64,000 nt of DNA. Source: JANLTP01 sp031363055. Its GTDB lineage: Bacteria; Pseudomonadota; Gammaproteobacteria; Burkholderiales; Burkholderiaceae_E. Shown here piece after piece: positions 25,914-33,740 of the stretch. Position 1 is the first letter of the stretch. Each line of letters starts with the position of its first letter. Made by a program: the position numbers and the translations under genes. The stretch spans positions 12,326 to 76,325 of the forward strand of contig JANLTP010000097.1 in assembly GCA_031363055.1 (NCBI GenBank), read 5' to 3'. The notes under the pieces were generated by a model. The model was given only the letters and a program-made list of their open reading frames with translations, made no database searches and was not told where the DNA came from.

Positions 25914-27016
25914 GCCTGTGCGGCTCGCAGGAATTCTTCAACCGCCAACGAGCAACCCTTGGCATGCGCACCTTCGGCACGTCCAAGCAAGCGAAAGCCG
26001 GTGTCCACCGCGACGCCGAGATCCTCGGTCAGAATGCTCGTCACCGAATTAAAGTTGGCCAGATCGCAGTGCGACAGAATACCCGGCTGACCGGGCTCGA
26101 GTTCAACGCCGCTCAGCGGGTCAACGACGCGCGAGCGAATCCAATGCGGTCCGCGCTTCACCGACGGCACGGTCAGATTGCCCTCGTCATAGAACTGTGT
26201 GCTGAGCTCGGTCATGCCGTACATATTGATGCATTGCCGGCGAACGACGCCCAAGGTGGCTGCCAATTGGGTGTAAAAGTCGTCAAGCTCAAGCTCGCGC
26301 GACTGACCCTTAAAGCCGCCGGTATCGAGCAGCCGGCTGTCGGCGGGCAATGTGAATGTCAAGCCGCGGGTGTCCAGCGCGTCGAGCAAATGCACGAAGC
26401 TGTAGCTGGCACCCAGCAGCGCAACCGGTTCGGCACGCGCGCAGGCATCCGCAAGCATTGCGCACAGGCGATCAACCGCCAGACCCTGCTGATCGAGAAA
26501 GTACTCACTGCTCGGCGTGCCAAACTCGGTCACCGCCAGCGCCAGGTAATGCGCCAGCGAGGAGTTCGGCATGATCGCTTCGGTCGGGAACAAGATGCCC
26601 ATCTGAATGCGTTCTCGATCCGGCATGAAGCGCAGCCGAAAATTGGCGATCATTGAGCGGTCATAGACATCGAGGCTTGGGTGATAGTGCCGACCCTTGA
26701 GGTCGCCACCAGTGGTGCCGCTGGTCATGAACACGCGAGCGCAAGCTTGCGGCGGCTCGCAACTCAAGCTGAGATTTTTGAAGGCGCTGATCGGCACCGC
26801 CGGAATGTCTCGCCAATCCTTGACGGTGCGCGGAGTTTTGCCGCGCTGCTGACAAAAACGCTGGAACGGTAAATTTCGTTCGTGCTGATAGGCGAACATT
26901 TTCAACGCCAGCGTGTTGAACTCACGATCGCTTGAGGCGGGCTGGGAAATGAATGGCAGCAGCGCGCCGGTGATGTTGGCTGCCAGTGCCAAAGGCGAAG
27001 TTCTCAAAGCCCTCAC
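25910..27016 (-). CDS. LuxE-like acyl-protein synthetase
   Basis: 368 residues from GTG 27016, which has AGAGGT six bases upstream; the frame stays open to a TTG at 27076, inside the riboswitch expression platform. ANL-type adenylation signatures: FMTSGTTGG, INMYGMTELSTQFYD, DTGFRLLGRAEGA. Also LLGASYSFVHLLDAL. LuxE enzymes activate a carboxylate as acyl-AMP and pass it to LuxC. First gene of the TPP-riboswitch operon, coupled to luxC. Confidence 0.9.
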   Translation of the reverse strand: MRALRTSPLALAANITGALLPFISQPASSDREFNTLALKMFAYQHERNLPFQRFCQQRGKTPRTVKDWRDIPAVPISAFKNLSLSCEPPQACARVFMTSGTTGGDLKGRHYHPSLDVYDRSMIANFRLRFMPDRERIQMGILFPTEAIMPNSSLAHYLALAVTEFGTPSSEYFLDQQGLAVDRLCAMLADACARAEPVALLGASYSFVHLLDALDTRGLTFTLPADSRLLDTGGFKGQSRELELDDFYTQLAATLGVVRRQCINMYGMTELSTQFYDEGNLTVPSVKRGPHWIRSRVVDPLSGVELEPGQPGILSHCDLANFNSVTSILTEDLGVAVDTGFRLLGRAEGAHAKGCSLAVEEFLRAAQA

Positions 27017-27021
27017 GAAAT

Positions 27022-27090
27022 TACCTCTTTCGGTCAAGTGCGTACACAAGTTGCTCCGAAAGATGGGCCAGTTCAATTTTGAAAACTGGC
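27022..27090 (-). promoter_or_regulatory. expression platform of the TPP riboswitch
   Basis: Two hairpins lie between the aptamer and the luxE-like GTG. The first has GCCAGTT/AACTGGC arms (27067-27090). The second has CTTTCGG (minus sense, from 27062) pairing with CCGAAAG (27027-27033), ending directly at the AGAGGT Shine-Dalgarno (27022-27028). There is no T-run, so control of translation initiation fits best. Confidence 0.65.
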
Positions 27091-27092
27091 GG

Positions 27093-27187
27093 CTCTCCTT
27101 ACGTCGGTATGATCCGAGTCAAGTTCGCGAGTTCGGCACAGCCATCTCAGCAATCCACCTGTTTCGGTGGAAATGCACCCCGGAGCA
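27093..27187 (-). promoter_or_regulatory. TPP (THI-box) riboswitch aptamer
   Basis: Read on the minus strand it contains the conserved TPP elements in order: CTCCGGGGTGC, a CCACC/GGTGG hairpin, TTGCTGAGATGGC, GAACTTGACTCGGATCATAC, then CGACGTAAGGAG closing P1 (CTCC with GGAG). These match the consensus GGGGTGC, CTGAGA, GAACCTGATC, ATACCGGCGTAGGGA closely. It directly precedes the luxE-luxC-ABC-SDR operon. Thiamine pyrophosphate binding should lower expression. Confidence 0.95.
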
Positions 27188-27196
27188 GTTTCTATG

Positions 27197-27517
27197 TTAA
27201 TCGAATTTCGGAAAGTCGATCAGGCGCTGCGGCACGAGGACCGGCGGCTGCGCTTTCAGCGCGGACAAAACGTAATTGACCCGCGTTAGGTCCGCACCAT
27301 GGGGGGTTTTAATCGGAATGCCGGCATCGCCCGTCACAAAAACCACCAGCACTTCCGTGATCGCCCACTCGCTCGTCGCCAGGCGTGCTTGAGCATCGAC
27401 TGCCCGCCGCAAAAAAGTTTCAATCCGCGCCTTAAACTCGACCGATCCTGCAGTCAGGTAGATCAGCGCGTTGGTGTCAAGATAGACGGTCGCCCGGGTC
27501 ACAATCGAAATCGTCAC
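27197..27517 (-). CDS. PIN-domain protein, C-terminally short
   Basis: 106 residues from GTG 27517, overlapping the AbrB-type antitoxin stop. The N-terminal PIN motif VYLDTNALIYLTAG (first acidic residue of the site) and ATSEWAITEVLV (second acidic residue) are present. The usual C-terminal DAIH region with the remaining acidic residues is missing, and the tail after EVLVVFVTGDAGI does not look like PIN. Probably a truncated VapC-like toxin. It ends 10 bp before the TPP riboswitch. Confidence 0.65.
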   Translation of the reverse strand: MTISIVTRATVYLDTNALIYLTAGSVEFKARIETFLRRAVDAQARLATSEWAITEVLVVFVTGDAGIPIKTPHGADLTRVNYVLSALKAQPPVLVPQRLIDFPKFD

Positions 27518-27771
27518 CACTGGTCGCGCTGAGCCGCCAGCTCAGCGTCGATCTGCGCCTGGGTGCGGTCCGGCCCATGCGATTCCTTCAGAAACGCGAG
27601 GATCGAGCGCACCGACTGCGCCGGTGTGACCTGCCGTTGCGGGCGCAACAAGATGCCCTCAGCGACGGCGGACACCTCAAGGTAATCGCCGGCGCGAATA
27701 GACGCCGCCGAGCGTACATGCAGCGGAATGGTGACCTGGAAGTTGTCTTTGACGCCAACGAGTTCAGCCAT
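27514..27771 (-). CDS. AbrB/SpoVT-type antitoxin
   Basis: 85 residues from ATG 27771. The AbrB-like swapped-hairpin motif VKDNFQVTIPLHVRSAASIRAGDYLEV starts near residue 6, followed by GILLRPQ and a helical tail (DRTQAQIDAELAAQRDQW). Paired with the PIN gene; stop and start overlap (GTGA). The antitoxin appears complete although its toxin is shortened. Confidence 0.75.
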   Translation of the reverse strand: MAELVGVKDNFQVTIPLHVRSAASIRAGDYLEVSAVAEGILLRPQRQVTPAQSVRSILAFLKESHGPDRTQAQIDAELAAQRDQW

Positions 27772-27937
27772 GGGATGAGAAAGTCGAAAAGTTGTAAATT
27801 CCAACTCGAATGAAGACGACATCGCAAAAAGCCAAGGCTCCACAATACTCGCGGATGGCCGTGCATCGGGAATGCCCGCCGGCCAATCGACCTTGAGTCA
27901 AGACCAAAACCAAAACGCGCGACTCGAACTGAGGTGA

Positions 27938-28228
27938 ACTGCAAAGCGCAAAACTAAATCCCCCATCCTCGAAGCCGTCCACGAAACGGCCAAAGGTTTG
28001 TTCGCAGCGGGCGTGATGGGCCAAGTGACGTTACGCGAATTTGACCGCCTTTGCCTGCCGCCGGTCGAGCCGATGCCGCCAGAGCAAATCAAACGCCTGC
28101 GGGAAAAGTCACATGTCAGCCAAGCCGTTTCCGCGGCGCTGCTGAACCGCAGCGTTTCGGCCGTGCAGAAGTGGGAGATCGGGCAGAAGCTGCCCATCGG
28201 AACGGCCTTGAAGCTTACTAACAGCATG
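27938..28228 (+). pseudogene. HigA-like HTH antitoxin remnant
   Basis: An open stretch reads KTKSPILEAVHETAKGLF, VTLREFDRLC, PPEQIKRLREKSHVSQAV and LLNRSVSAVQKWEIGQKLP, a HigA/NadS-type antitoxin. There is no start codon after the upstream TGA (27935), and the expected C-terminus after TALKL is replaced by transposase-derived sequence read on the other strand. Both ends are therefore damaged. No partner toxin gene is recognisable. Confidence 0.7.
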
Positions 28229-28440
28229 CAGATAGGTCACGAATTGCCAACTGTCCAGATGTCGCCAGACCCGCGCGCGCACATGGCCATGGACCGACAA
28301 CTCCACCGAGCATTGCGGACACCGAAACGGTGTCGCCGGCGCATGCTCGACGTACACGTCGACTTGCCCCTTGGCCGCGTCCAACTAGACTCGGCTCACC
28401 GTCCAGGGACTGCTCAACCCCAGCACAATTCGTTGCTTAG
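28229..28440 (-). mobile_element. ISL3-family transposase fragment
   Basis: On the minus strand the sequence reads RIVLGLSSPWTVSRV, then TAG in place of an acidic codon, then LDAAKGQVDVYVEHAP, FRCPQCSVELSVHGH, ARVWRHLDSWQFVTYLHA. This is the N-terminal zinc-ribbon region of an ISL3-type transposase. The catalytic domain is absent and no terminal inverted repeats were found. The fragment joins the end of the HTH remnant. Confidence 0.75.
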
Positions 28441-28619
28441 CTCGCTATGTGTAAGTAGTCGCAGCAAGCGTCAAGGCTTCAATCCCAAAGAATTCATTCT
28501 TCCTAATCACTTCTGGGGAGGACGATTCATGGAATGCCCGCTACACTTTAAAGTATCTGAGTCAGAAGTACCGATCCGCAGATTCGTCTTCACACCCTAA
28601 CGATAAGCAGGAGACACCC

Positions 28620-29087
28620 ATGAAGCGCTTCACGATCGCCTTGTTCCTGAGCTTACTAATGCCCGCCATTTGCCTGGGACAGCAGTCCTTGGTTGGCACG
28701 TATAAGTTGCTTTCGTTCACCTATCAAATCGATGATGGTCCCGTCCAGCAACGGTACGAGCAGGCACCGACTGGCTACATAATTGTTACGCCGAAGCGGT
28801 TCATGAGTGTGATTGCGGCAGGAGGCAGAAAGGCTGGTCAGAGTGCGGCTGACAAAGCTGCACTGCTCGACTCTCTGGTTGCGTATACAGGCCCCTATCG
28901 GGTAGAGGGAAACAGCCTGATTACACAAGTGGATGTGTCTTGGATCGAAGCATGGACCGGCAAAGACCAAGGAAGAATTTTCAAGATTGAAGGCAGTCGG
29001 CTTACGATCAATACAATGAGGGCACCGCTTTCCGTCGATCCGTCAAAAACAACGACTGCGCAGTTGGTCTTCGAGAAAGTCGAGTAA
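28620..29087 (+). CDS. lipocalin-like domain exported protein
   Basis: 155 residues. Signal peptide (FTIALFLSLLMPAICLGQQ) followed by LVGTYKLLSFTYQIDDG, TGYIIVTPKRFMSVIAAGGR, YTGPYRVEGNSLITQVDVSW, the layout of small lipocalin-like proteins related to PF13924. An AGGAG lies 7 bases before the ATG. Ligand unknown. Intact, although surrounded by remnants. Confidence 0.75.
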   Translation: MKRFTIALFLSLLMPAICLGQQSLVGTYKLLSFTYQIDDGPVQQRYEQAPTGYIIVTPKRFMSVIAAGGRKAGQSAADKAALLDSLVAYTGPYRVEGNSLITQVDVSWIEAWTGKDQGRIFKIEGSRLTINTMRAPLSVDPSKTTTAQLVFEKVE

Positions 29088-29161
29088 GCATGTTCACCCT
29101 GATTGGTTCGGCAATCGCAGGATCGGCCCAGTCGATCGCCGGCCTTCCATTTAATTTTTAT

Positions 29162-29266
29162 ATGAACCGGCACATCGCATCGACGGCTATCGTTGTTCGA
29201 AATTACGACGAGGCGCTCGCTTTCCATGCTGGCGTCCTTGGCTTTGTTCTGGTCGAAGGACATTGA
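29162..29266 (+). pseudogene. VOC/glyoxalase family N-terminal fragment
   Basis: ATG 29162 begins MNRHIASTAIVVRNYDEALAF, then HAGVLGFVLVEGH and TGA. This is the first beta-alpha-beta unit of a vicinal oxygen chelate protein; the remaining 90 or so residues are missing and the next sequence is the LysR gene's 3' end. Confidence 0.7.
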
Positions 29267-29298
29267 TTAAGTGCAGATTTCATTCTCACAACATCATT

Positions 29299-30231
29299 TC
29301 AGTCTTCGATGTCGTCTTCAGGTTCAGAAGCATTGGTGAGTGATCCCGCGCAAACTTGGTGAAGGCATCCGCGCAGCCAGCGATGCGCGGTATCGACGTC
29401 CATCCGCGGGTGCCAAAGCATTGACACGGTGAAGTTCGGTGTAGCAACCGGCAGCGGGAAACTATGCATACCTGCGCGCAGGTTTTCCGTGTGGCGCTCG
29501 GGAACGGTGGCAATCAGGTCTGATCCCCGAGCGATAGCCAGAGCGGCCGAGAAGCCGCCGACGATCGTGACAATCATTCTTTCCAATCCAATCAGCTTCA
29601 AGGCTTCATCTTCTGGCCCCTCGTCAATACTTTTCCTCGAGACAAGGATATGCTTTCCGGACGCATAGCGAGCGGGTGTGACTTCACCCTGGCTCAGCCG
29701 ATGCCCCATTCGTACGACACCGATGCGGCGATCCCTGAATAACGCCCGGGCGCGAATCTCCGGTCCGGTCGACTCATCGATGACACCCGTTTCCAGATCG
29801 ACGGCTCCGTCCCGAAGTGGCGCTCTGTCTTTGTCCACTTTCTGAACGAAGCTCAGCCGCACGCCAGGTGCTTCCTCGCTCACGCGGGCTATGAGACCCG
29901 GTCCGAAGTTTTCCACAAAGCCGTCGCTGGTGCGCAGCGTGAAAGTTCGGACTAGCTGTTTGAGGTCGAGTTTCTCGGCAGGGCGCAGAACTGCCTGCGA
30001 TTCCTGCACAAGCTGGCTGATATGCTCGCGCAGTTCAAGCGCCCGGGGTGTATGAACCAAGCCGCGGCCAGCCCTGACCAACAAGGGATCGCCGGTAGTC
30101 TCGCGTAATCGCGCCAGCGCCCGGCTCATGGCCGACGGACTAAGCCGCAATCGTCGGGCCGCGCTCGCAACGCTGCCTTCCGCCAGCAACACGTCCAAAA
30201 CGACAAGCAAGTTGAAATCGATTGACGACAT
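29299..30231 (-). CDS. LysR-family transcriptional regulator
   Basis: 310 residues. The N-terminal winged HTH (FNLLVVLDVLLAEGSVASAARRLRLSPSAMSRALARLR) is clear. The effector domain of about 220 residues contains the typical mid-protein RDRRIGVVRMGHRL and ends with MLWHPRMDVDTAHRWLR. It is divergent from the deleted alpha/beta hydrolase pseudogene, which may have been its target. Confidence 0.92.
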   Translation of the reverse strand: MSSIDFNLLVVLDVLLAEGSVASAARRLRLSPSAMSRALARLRETTGDPLLVRAGRGLVHTPRALELREHISQLVQESQAVLRPAEKLDLKQLVRTFTLRTSDGFVENFGPGLIARVSEEAPGVRLSFVQKVDKDRAPLRDGAVDLETGVIDESTGPEIRARALFRDRRIGVVRMGHRLSQGEVTPARYASGKHILVSRKSIDEGPEDEALKLIGLERMIVTIVGGFSAALAIARGSDLIATVPERHTENLRAGMHSFPLPVATPNFTVSMLWHPRMDVDTAHRWLRGCLHQVCAGSLTNASEPEDDIED

Positions 30232-30443
30232 CTAATGTGGTGTTTAACTCTCGCGACCATAACGCATTTTGCTGGTGATGTGGCGTCAGACGCATGCATA
30301 CAGTGCAAATGAAGCGCCTTCCGCATTGTGCTCAGGTTGCTTATTCCTTGCTCTATCGATTGAACCGAGCACCTGCGCACTTGGCCCGGTCGCTGCAGCG
30401 AGTCAGCTCGCCTATCGAACAACATCAACTCTTGGGAGATCTC

Positions 30444-30881
30444 GATGAAAACGCTTTTACGCCCTTTTCTGACCCAATCGCTGTTCCTGTTGGGCAGCTT
30501 TGCCGCCACCTTGCCGGCAATCGCCGCAGTGGCCGGCTTGCGACAAGTTGGCCTGCCCGGCGCGAGCGGCCAACCGGCGATCCCGGCGACAACTGGCAAG
30601 ACCACTCACTGATTGAAAAAACTCCTGCACAATATTTTGTCGATCGCCCTCGCGCGCTGACCCAGGTCATCGACGGGATTCTCGCCATGCCTGAATGGGC
30701 GAGTCGCTTTCGACGTGACGATAAAGGCTATCTGGTCGGTGCGCTCGGTCACTCAGCCGGTGGCTTCAGTGTGCTTGCACTGGCTGGCGGTCGCGCCGAT
30801 CCGCCCGGCTTTGATCGCCCGGCCCTTCTGAAGCGGCTTGCTGAGGAGATCCCGGCCTTTTTTGACAAGGCTTTGCATTAA
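30444..30881 (+). pseudogene. alpha/beta hydrolase (dienelactone hydrolase-like) with internal deletion
   Basis: From ATG 30444 there is a signal peptide and VAGLRQVGLPGASGQPAIP, the start of a predicted dienelactone hydrolase. It then jumps, with a frame change near 30585, to GDNWQDHSLIEKTP, ALTQVIDGILAMPEW and the nucleophile elbow GALGHSAGGFSVLALAGG. The core strands between are missing, and the C-terminus is compressed to FDRPALLKRLAEEIPAFF. A multi-deleted gene. Confidence 0.7.
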
Positions 30882-30934
30882 GGGTCTGAAGAATATCGAA
30901 CCGCGTGCCTGCGCACTGAGCTGAAAGGAAAATC

Positions 30935-31474
30935 ATGTCAAACAATTCGCTGGAATTTTTTACTGAAGGAGTTACCTCGAATTGGGGGCCTCTTAGCACT
31001 GAAGTGATCGCGGGTTGTCGCCGGCATTTAGAGGAACTCGTCAAAGCATCTGACACAGAAGAGTGGTTGGCGGCGCTGCACCGAGAAGCGCCGGCCTACG
31101 ACGAAATGTACCGGGACCCTACACATGGATTCATGCTGCTGGCGCATACGGAGACCAAGGGACTCTACAGGCCGCCCCACGACCACGGCAGAGCGTGGGT
31201 CATGTATGCGGTCCAGCGTGGTGAAATCGAAATGGGTACCTTTGCGCGAATCGAGGATCCGGACGGTCGCGTAAAGCTGGTGAAAAGGAACGCGACGCTG
31301 GTTTGCCCCGGACATGTTCAGGTGTATCTGCCCGGTGATATCCACGACACGCGGTGTATGTCAGGGCCCGCTTTGTTGTTCCGCTTTACAGAGCGAGATT
31401 TGAAGAACGAAGACAAAGAGGAACACCGGGTTACGAGGTATGTCGAGCGAGGCGGCGCCTGGACTCTGCCGTGA
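30935..31474 (+). CDS. cupin-fold protein
   Basis: 179 residues. Cupin motif 1 is PPHDHGRAWVMYAVQRGEIEM (metal-binding His, His and Glu) and motif 2 is PGDIHDTRCMSG (His). The layout is close to cysteine-dioxygenase-like cupins. AAAGGAAA precedes ATG 30935. Substrate unknown. Its 3' end overlaps the stop region of the TetR pseudogene on the other strand. Confidence 0.75.
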   Translation: MSNNSLEFFTEGVTSNWGPLSTEVIAGCRRHLEELVKASDTEEWLAALHREAPAYDEMYRDPTHGFMLLAHTETKGLYRPPHDHGRAWVMYAVQRGEIEMGTFARIEDPDGRVKLVKRNATLVCPGHVQVYLPGDIHDTRCMSGPALLFRFTERDLKNEDKEEHRVTRYVERGGAWTLP

Positions 31475-32219
31475 CGATACCTTTCGTTCCGGCCATGTAA
31501 CGCTCGATTCCGTCCAATACACGCTCGAGACCGAAATCGAAGCTCTCGTCGAGCGTTCGTGGGCGGCCGCCGCGTGCTGGTGACGGTAATCCTTCCGAGA
31601 TGCCTTCCGATTTCGACGAAAGAATGGCGGACAGAATCGGATAGCGCGGGTCGTTGATCGCGCAACAAAGGCCTGCACCGACGGCCTGCGCCCACTCCTC
31701 CAAGGAGATGCCGCGGGATTGGGCTCTCGCCAGCGAAATTGCGGTATCTGAACTTCCACTCACGTAGCCATGGACAATACTAAGCACATCCATCATGTCC
31801 TCGGGGCAGAGCCCCGTGTTTGCAATCGTCTGCAAGAACGCCTCATGCCAGCTCAACCAGTTGGGCCCGTGTGGCGCCGCGACAAACGGCAGCTCCGCCA
31901 GCCAAGGTCGCGAGCACAACATGGCCCGCTTCGCATAGGCCCAACCCTTAACTTCCTGACGCCATCCCTGCCGCGGGCCGCGCCTTTGCGGAGGGGTACC
32001 CATTGCCGCGTCGACCGACGCGTCGATCAGCGCTTCCTTGTTCGGAAAGTAGCGTTACAGTGCCATCGTCGTGAATCCAAGTCGTTCCGCGACCGCTTGC
32101 ATCGTAAGCGCAGCAAGATCACCCTAGTCTGCAACGCTGATCGCAGCCTGTACAACATTCTCACGACCCAGCGCGGGTTTCGGGCCACGGCTCGGCCGTG
32201 GCTGAGCGTCCCAGAGCAA
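31431..32219 (-). pseudogene. TetR-family regulator with two nonsense codons
   Basis: One continuous minus-strand frame reads RGPKPALGRENVVQAAISVAD, TAG (32124-32126), GDLAALTMQAVAERLGFTTMAL, TAA (32055-32057), RYFPNKEALIDASVDAAMG and a full C-terminal domain to 31431. The first stop replaces the usual Glu, the second the usual Tyr of LYRYFPNKE. The true start is uncertain. With the DNA-binding domain interrupted twice it cannot act as a normal repressor. The neighbouring truncated DUF2306 gene was probably its divergent target. Confidence 0.82.
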
Positions 32220-32512
32220 CCCACTTCGCGCTCGAAGTTCCTCGCGTTTGCCTGCGATTCCGGTGGCCGCCGTTGCGTCGCTCGCACGGCTGTGCGCAGG
32301 CTTTGCTTCACGAATCCTCCGGTTCTTCTTCCCAGTCCTTTCTGCCATTTCGCCCCTCCCGCATTGACATATTCTGGGACCGCCTGGCGGCATACGCCAG
32401 CGCTGGCGGCGACCTTGGCATACGTCGTGTCCATATTCGCCTCGAAGTCCGCGACTACGTTTCTGGCGCGAGCGGCCAAGGCACGAGCGGCACGCGCAAC
32501 GACGTCGTTGCG

Positions 32513-33049
32513 ATGCCCGGCCTGTTGATCTTGTTGAGCCTGGTGCCGGCTGCGGCCGGTACGGCCAGACTCATCGAGCTGGTTATCGGCGCACAAATCA
32601 CCGAGATGAACCTGCGATTCTTTGCAGCGCCCCTGCCAGTGACACTGCATGTTCTCGCCGTCATCCCCTACAGCATAGTTGGCGCGTTCCAGTTTGCCCC
32701 GGCTTTCCGACGTCGCAGGCCTGGCTGGCACCGCGCGGCGGGCAAGGTGCTCGTGGTCTTGGGACTTCTGGTTGCCCTGACGGGACTTTGGATGACCCAG
32801 TTTTATCCCTGGCCTGCTGGCGACGGCGAGCTCGTCTACCCGCTACGTCTCGTGTTCGGAACAGCGATGGCATTCTCGATAATCATGGAGGTCGACGCCA
32901 TTCGGCGCTACGACTTTGCTGCCCATGGCGCGTGGATGATTCGCAGTTATGCCATTTGCCGACGCGATCAGGACCCTCGCGTTCGAACTCGCTCCAGTCC
33001 ATCGAGTAGCAGGTCGAGGCCCAGTTCGAAGTGCTGCAACCCGTTGTGA
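32513..33049 (+). pseudogene. DUF2306 membrane protein, C-terminally truncated
   Basis: From ATG 32513: LLILLSLVPAAAGTARLIEL, RFFAAPLPVTLHVLAVIPYS, AFQFAPAFRRRRPGWHRAAG, LTGLWMTQFYPWPAGDGE and DFAAHGAWMIRSYAI are DUF2306 transmembrane segments. After about 32955 homology stops and the frame runs antisense through the end of the next TetR gene. The missing part would be the last two or so helices. A junction next to TetR suggests a deletion or recombination event. Confidence 0.7.
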
Positions 33050-33627
33050 CGCCCAGCGATGATCTCCTGCGAGAGCCCATTCATGTACGGGTACGTCTCG
33101 ACTGGAATCATCGGAAGAAATTGCGTCGCCGCCGATGCGTATTGTTTCGGTTCGAGCGGAAAGTTGAGCCGCTGCAGCGTGAACCCGTAGGTGAACGCGT
33201 CGAGCGTATTCCATGCGTGATCCGCCATTGGCCACGAGAAACCCGCCTCGCGCAGACATCCCACCGTACGATCGATGTACTGGAGCATGTTCGGCCCGAT
33301 GTTCATCCGCGACACGAGCAACATCGGCGCCCATGGGTGGCGCATCAGCACGTGATGCGCCGTCAAGGCCCGCCCGCGCATCGCACACTGCCAGTTTCCC
33401 CCTGCAGCCGGCAGCTCGAGCTCGCCCACCACCATCTCCACCAACCCGTCGAGCAAGCGCTCCTTGCCTGGAACGTGGTTATAGAGCGACATCGCTTCGA
33501 CCTTCATTGCTTGCGCCAGGTTACGCATCGATAGGGAGACGAGCCCCTTCTTGTCCACTAGGCGTAACGCCATGGCGAACACCTTCTCGGGACTCAAGGG
33601 GGCTCGCTTCTTCGCTACAGGCGCCAT
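32968..33627 (-). CDS. TetR-family regulator with C-terminal TetR_C domain
   Basis: 219 residues. The HTH is near the N-terminus: LSPEKVFAMALRLVDKKG, then LSMRNLAQAMKVEAMSLYNHV. The C-terminal ligand domain contains HPWAPMLLVSR and FTYGFTLQRLNFPLEP, typical of TetR_C_1 regulators. It is divergent from an alcohol dehydrogenase gene with two matching dyads between them, so autorepression and control of the dehydrogenase are likely. Confidence 0.9.
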   Translation of the reverse strand: MAPVAKKRAPLSPEKVFAMALRLVDKKGLVSLSMRNLAQAMKVEAMSLYNHVPGKERLLDGLVEMVVGELELPAAGGNWQCAMRGRALTAHHVLMRHPWAPMLLVSRMNIGPNMLQYIDRTVGCLREAGFSWPMADHAWNTLDAFTYGFTLQRLNFPLEPKQYASAATQFLPMIPVETYPYMNGLSQEIIAGRHNGLQHFELGLDLLLDGLERVRTRGS

Positions 33628-33649
33628 TCAGATCCGCTCGGCTGTTGAT

Positions 33650-33715
33650 AATACTTACAGTGTAAGTATTTATTGACCAAATGGCAATAAATCTGTACCT
33701 TACGGTGTAAGTATT
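33650..33715. promoter_or_regulatory. TetR operator pair
   Basis: Site 1 at 33650-33670 is a perfect dyad with arms AATACTTACA and TGTAAGTATT around one G. Site 2 at 33696-33715 (TACCTTACGGTGTAAGTATT) is a degenerate copy with the same TGTAAGTATT half. Both sit between the divergent tetR and dehydrogenase starts. Confidence 0.8.
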
Positions 33716-33740
33716 AATTAACACGACGAAGGAACACACC

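Noticed and set aside
32027..32731. 234-codon minus-strand frame near the TetR pseudogene
   Set aside because: It is out of frame with the TetR homology and antisense to DUF2306 segments; residues match no family.
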